A stretch of DNA of 64,000 bases from Mucilaginibacter aquaedulcis (GTDB lineage Bacteria; Bacteroidota; Bacteroidia; Sphingobacteriales; Sphingobacteriaceae). Below, in pieces: positions 61,643 to 64,000 of the stretch; the first letter of the stretch is position 1, and the number at the start of each line of letters is the position of its first letter. Under the pieces are notes generated by a model. The model did no database searches, was not told where the DNA came from, and saw nothing but the letters and a program-made list of their open reading frames with translations. The translations under genes and the position numbers were made by a program. The stretch spans positions 2,418,001 to 2,482,000 of the forward strand of contig NZ_JAUFPR010000002.1 of the NCBI RefSeq assembly GCF_030409325.1, in the 5' to 3' direction.

Positions 61643-61650
61643 CAAAACTA
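61643..61650 (-). promoter_or_regulatory. -7 promoter box of the DUF6340 gene
   Basis: TAGTTTTG on the minus strand fits TAnnTTTG. Confidence 0.45.
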
Positions 61651-61850
61651 CTATGAATTTGAAATGAACATTAAACGTGCCATTAATGTAAAACTAACAT
61701 TTAATCGCAACTCATTAATTGGACAGGGCAAATTTTACATAATTTCAAAAAAAACGATTATCCTGCCGCCTTAGTATTAAATTAGCAATAAAAACAACGC
61801 TTATATTTTCAATATAACAGCTTATTTTACGGCTTTAATGTGCTGTTTGT

Positions 61851-61858
61851 TATATTTG
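61851..61858 (+). promoter_or_regulatory. -7 promoter box of the M42 peptidase gene
   Basis: TATATTTG, exact match, 35 nt upstream of ATG 61893; supports that start over the in-frame TTG at 61878. Confidence 0.55.
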
Positions 61859-61892
61859 CTTATCGCATATTAATAGTTTGCTTAATAAAAAC

Positions 61893-63008
61893 ATGGCTAA
61901 AAAAAAATCTGAGAACACTACACATATTCCTGTTGTAAACGAAACTTCACTCTCTTTTCTTGAAAAATACATCAACAACCCCTCTCCTACCGGCTTTGAG
62001 TGGAAGGGCCAGGAATTGTGGCTCGAATATTTAAAACCCTACATTGATACCCATTACGTTGATAACTACGGCACAGCGGTAGGCATTATCAACCCAAAGG
62101 CCGATTATAAAGTTGTTATTGAGGCCCATGCCGATGAAATATCATGGTTTGTGAATTACATTACCAATGATGGCCTCATTTACGTGATACGTAACGGCGG
62201 CTCCGATCACCAGATCGCTCCATCAAAAAGAGTGAACATCCACACCGATAACGGTATAGTAAAAGCTGTTTTTGGCTGGCCTGCTATCCATACCCGCACA
62301 GGCGGCGAAAAGGAAGAAGCGCCTACCCTTAAAAACATATTTCTGGATTGCGGCTGCACTTCTAAGGAAGAAGTAGAAAAATTAGGCATCCACGTAGGCT
62401 GTGTAATTACTTACGAAGATGAATTCATGGTACTTAACGATCGCTACTATGTAGGTCGTGCGCTTGATAACCGCGCCGGTGGCTTCATGATAGCCGAGGT
62501 AGCCCGCCTGCTGAAAGAGAACAACGTAAAACTGCCATTTGGCTTGTACATCGTTAACGCCGTACAGGAAGAGATAGGTTTACGCGGCGCGGAAATGATC
62601 GCCCATAAAATAAAACCTAATGTTGCCATTGTAACCGATGTTACGCATGACACACAAACCCCGATGATCAACAAGATCACCCAGGGCGATCTGGCTTGTG
62701 GCAAAGGTCCGGTGGTGTCATACGCTCCGGCGGTTCAAAACAACCTGAATAAATTACTGATCGAGGCGGCACAAGAGGCCAATATTCCTTTTCAGCGCCA
62801 GGCATCATCACGCTCAACCGGTACCGATACCGACGCGTTTGCCTATTCAAACGATGGTGTACCATCGGCATTAATCTCACTGCCATTAAGGTACATGCAT
62901 ACCACGGTCGAAATGATCCATAAAGAAGACGTTGATAACGTGATACGCCTTATTTACCAGGCTTTATTAAATATCAAAGCCGGTCAGGATTTCAGATACA
63001 TCAAATAA
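61893..63008 (+). CDS. M42-family metallo-aminopeptidase
   Basis: The 371-residue enzyme is a di-metal aminopeptidase/glutamyl-aminopeptidase-like protein of the M42 family, acting in the cytoplasm on peptide N-termini. Metal ligands and the base are visible: His in VIEAHADEIS, Asp in GRALDNRAGG, Glu-Glu in AVQEEIGLRG, Asp in VTDVTHD and His in RYMHTTVEM. The N-terminus MAKKKSENT is a short basic addition. Tetrahedral TET assembly is known for the family. It is a single-gene unit 99 bp from the next gene. Confidence 0.93.
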   Translation: MAKKKSENTTHIPVVNETSLSFLEKYINNPSPTGFEWKGQELWLEYLKPYIDTHYVDNYGTAVGIINPKADYKVVIEAHADEISWFVNYITNDGLIYVIRNGGSDHQIAPSKRVNIHTDNGIVKAVFGWPAIHTRTGGEKEEAPTLKNIFLDCGCTSKEEVEKLGIHVGCVITYEDEFMVLNDRYYVGRALDNRAGGFMIAEVARLLKENNVKLPFGLYIVNAVQEEIGLRGAEMIAHKIKPNVAIVTDVTHDTQTPMINKITQGDLACGKGPVVSYAPAVQNNLNKLLIEAAQEANIPFQRQASSRSTGTDTDAFAYSNDGVPSALISLPLRYMHTTVEMIHKEDVDNVIRLIYQALLNIKAGQDFRYIK

Positions 63009-63107
63009 TCCAATTCAAATAATTAAAACATTTCGGGTTATAAATCATTTCTAATAAATTTTACGTAAAAGCTTCTATTAGTTATTAAAAACGCCCTATT
63101 CTCACTT

Positions 63108-64000
63108 ATGAAACCTACATTATTAATTTTGGCCGCAGGCATGGCCAGCCGTTACGGCAGCATGAAACAGGTTGATGGCTTTGGCCCCAACGGTGAAACA
63201 ATTATTGATTACTCCATATACGATGCTATAAAGGCCGGTTTTGGAAAAGTAAGCTTCATCATTCGTGAAGAATTTCTGGATAGCTTTAAAGCTATTTTTG
63301 AGCCTAAGCTTAAAGGCCGCATTGAAACCGATTACGTTTTCCAAAACTTTGACCTTGCTCCATTCGGCATTGATAAAACTATTGAGCGTGCAAAACCATG
63401 GGGTACCGCGCATGCTGTGCTTGCTGCACGCAATCAGGTAAAAGAGCCATTTTGCGTTATCAACGCTGATGACTACTATGGTTATGACTCATTTGAAAAA
63501 ATGGCAAAGTTTTTAACCACCGAAGTAGCTGATGATACCTACTCGCTGATTGGTTACCAGATCGACCGCACTTTGTCTGATTATGGATCAGTATCGCGCG
63601 GTGTTTGTAAGGTTGACGATAATGGCAACATGGTTGAAATTAACGAACGTACCGAGGTATATTTTAAAGAAGACGGCAGTGTAGCTTACAAAGACGCTAC
63701 CGGCGAACATGATTTACCGAACGATACCCGTGTATCCATGAATTTCTGGGGCTTTACTCCGGCTATATTCAAACAAAGCCTGCCAATGTTTCAGCGTTTT
63801 GTTGAGGCCAATGAAAACAACCCTAAATCAGAATTCTTTATTCCGCTGGCGGCTGATGAACTCATCAAATCGGGTACTGCTAAATTTAAAGTGATCCCTA
63901 CTGGCTCAAAATGGTTTGGTGTAACTTACAAGGAAGATAAGCCTATTGTACAAAAAAGCATATCAGAGCTGGTGGCCAACGGCACCTACCCTGAAAAACT
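63108..64000 (+). CDS. sugar nucleotidyltransferase-like protein (3' end outside window)
   Basis: An ATG frame stays open from 63108 to the window end (297 codons). It begins MKPTLLILAAGMASRYGSMK, the nucleotidyltransferase loop LAAGxxxRxG...K, then QVDGFGPNGETIIDYSIYDA, GTAHAVLAAR and the metal-site segment NADDYYGYDSFEKM. This is the fold of GlmU/RmlA-type enzymes that join a nucleotide to a sugar 1-phosphate. The exact sugar cannot be told; in some Bacteroidota a kinase-like gene follows, which is outside the window. Confidence 0.88.
   Translation, partial: MKPTLLILAAGMASRYGSMKQVDGFGPNGETIIDYSIYDAIKAGFGKVSFIIREEFLDSFKAIFEPKLKGRIETDYVFQNFDLAPFGIDKTIERAKPWGTAHAVLAARNQVKEPFCVINADDYYGYDSFEKMAKFLTTEVADDTYSLIGYQIDRTLSDYGSVSRGVCKVDDNGNMVEINERTEVYFKEDGSVAYKDATGEHDLPNDTRVSMNFWGFTPAIFKQSLPMFQRFVEANENNPKSEFFIPLAADELIKSGTAKFKVIPTGSKWFGVTYKEDKPIVQKSISELVANGTYPEK

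Noticed and set aside
61660..61705. Phased ACATTAA words upstream of the DUF6340 gene
   Set aside because: Spacing is irregular (not near multiples of 10.5-11 bp), unlike the array at 30621-30672.

Overview
The window looks like chromosomal DNA of a Bacteroidota bacterium, most likely family Sphingobacteriaceae and plausibly Mucilaginibacter or a close relative (inference from gene content and style; no database search was possible). Supporting signs are promoter boxes of the form TAnnTTTG instead of E. coli-type boxes, few Shine-Dalgarno sequences, a eukaryote-like class I ribonucleotide reductase, DUF2490 and Cys_rich_CWC proteins, a FecA-like TonB receptor, and many palindromic intergenic repeats.

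Layout. 1-7.9 kb: 3' end of an AsmA-like gene, primary sigma factor, DinB-like protein, cold-shock protein, TonB receptor, receiver-only response regulator, thymidine kinase and an unknown protein. 8-12.3 kb (minus strand): a peptide export locus with three small double-glycine-leader precursors, an HlyD-type adaptor and a C39-peptidase ABC exporter. 12.8-20.3 kb (minus): the cell-shape genes mreB-mreC-mreD-mrdA-rodA, preceded by purH. 20.4-25.3 kb: small lipoprotein, fabG, a membrane VWA-like protein and an acyltransferase. 25.3-33 kb (minus): FtsB/DivIC-like protein, DEAD-box helicase, lspA, a hypothetical, enolase, a DUF2490 protein, an ABC-2 exporter pair and a DUF2945 protein. 33-41 kb: dicarboxylate symporter, two secreted proteins, sucD, a 2.5-kb repeat-rich block around a TlpA-like and a cupin gene, and msrB. 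41.6-45.6 kb: nrdB-nrdA and a CWC protein. 46-50.7 kb: a tiny lipoprotein, then rpsL-rpsG-fusA-rpsJ. 51-57.9 kb: acyl-CoA carboxylase beta subunit, then a bicarbonate-type group (SulP transporter, two beta-carbonic anhydrases, a YoaK-like protein). 58-64 kb: pruA, a GNAT enzyme, a DUF6340 lipoprotein, an M42 peptidase and a nucleotidyltransferase cut by the window end.

Most genes are housekeeping. The two things most worth following are: (1) the three-precursor double-glycine peptide locus at 7.97-12.34 kb. Each precursor has the same leader and the same ~30-nt 5' element but a different core peptide, and there is no recognisable modification or immunity gene. (2) The intergenic repeats. Two ~0.5-kb elements (45.6-46.2 and 59.8-60.3 kb) share their interior, yet each is bounded by its own near-perfect ~27-bp inverted repeat that does not match the other copy. 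In addition, at least six long imperfect hairpins built from unrelated short repeated words sit between genes, several of them inside operons (mreB/mreC, nrdB/nrdA, rpsG/fusA, fusA/rpsJ).

No tRNA, rRNA, CRISPR array, transposase, integrase or phage gene was recognised.
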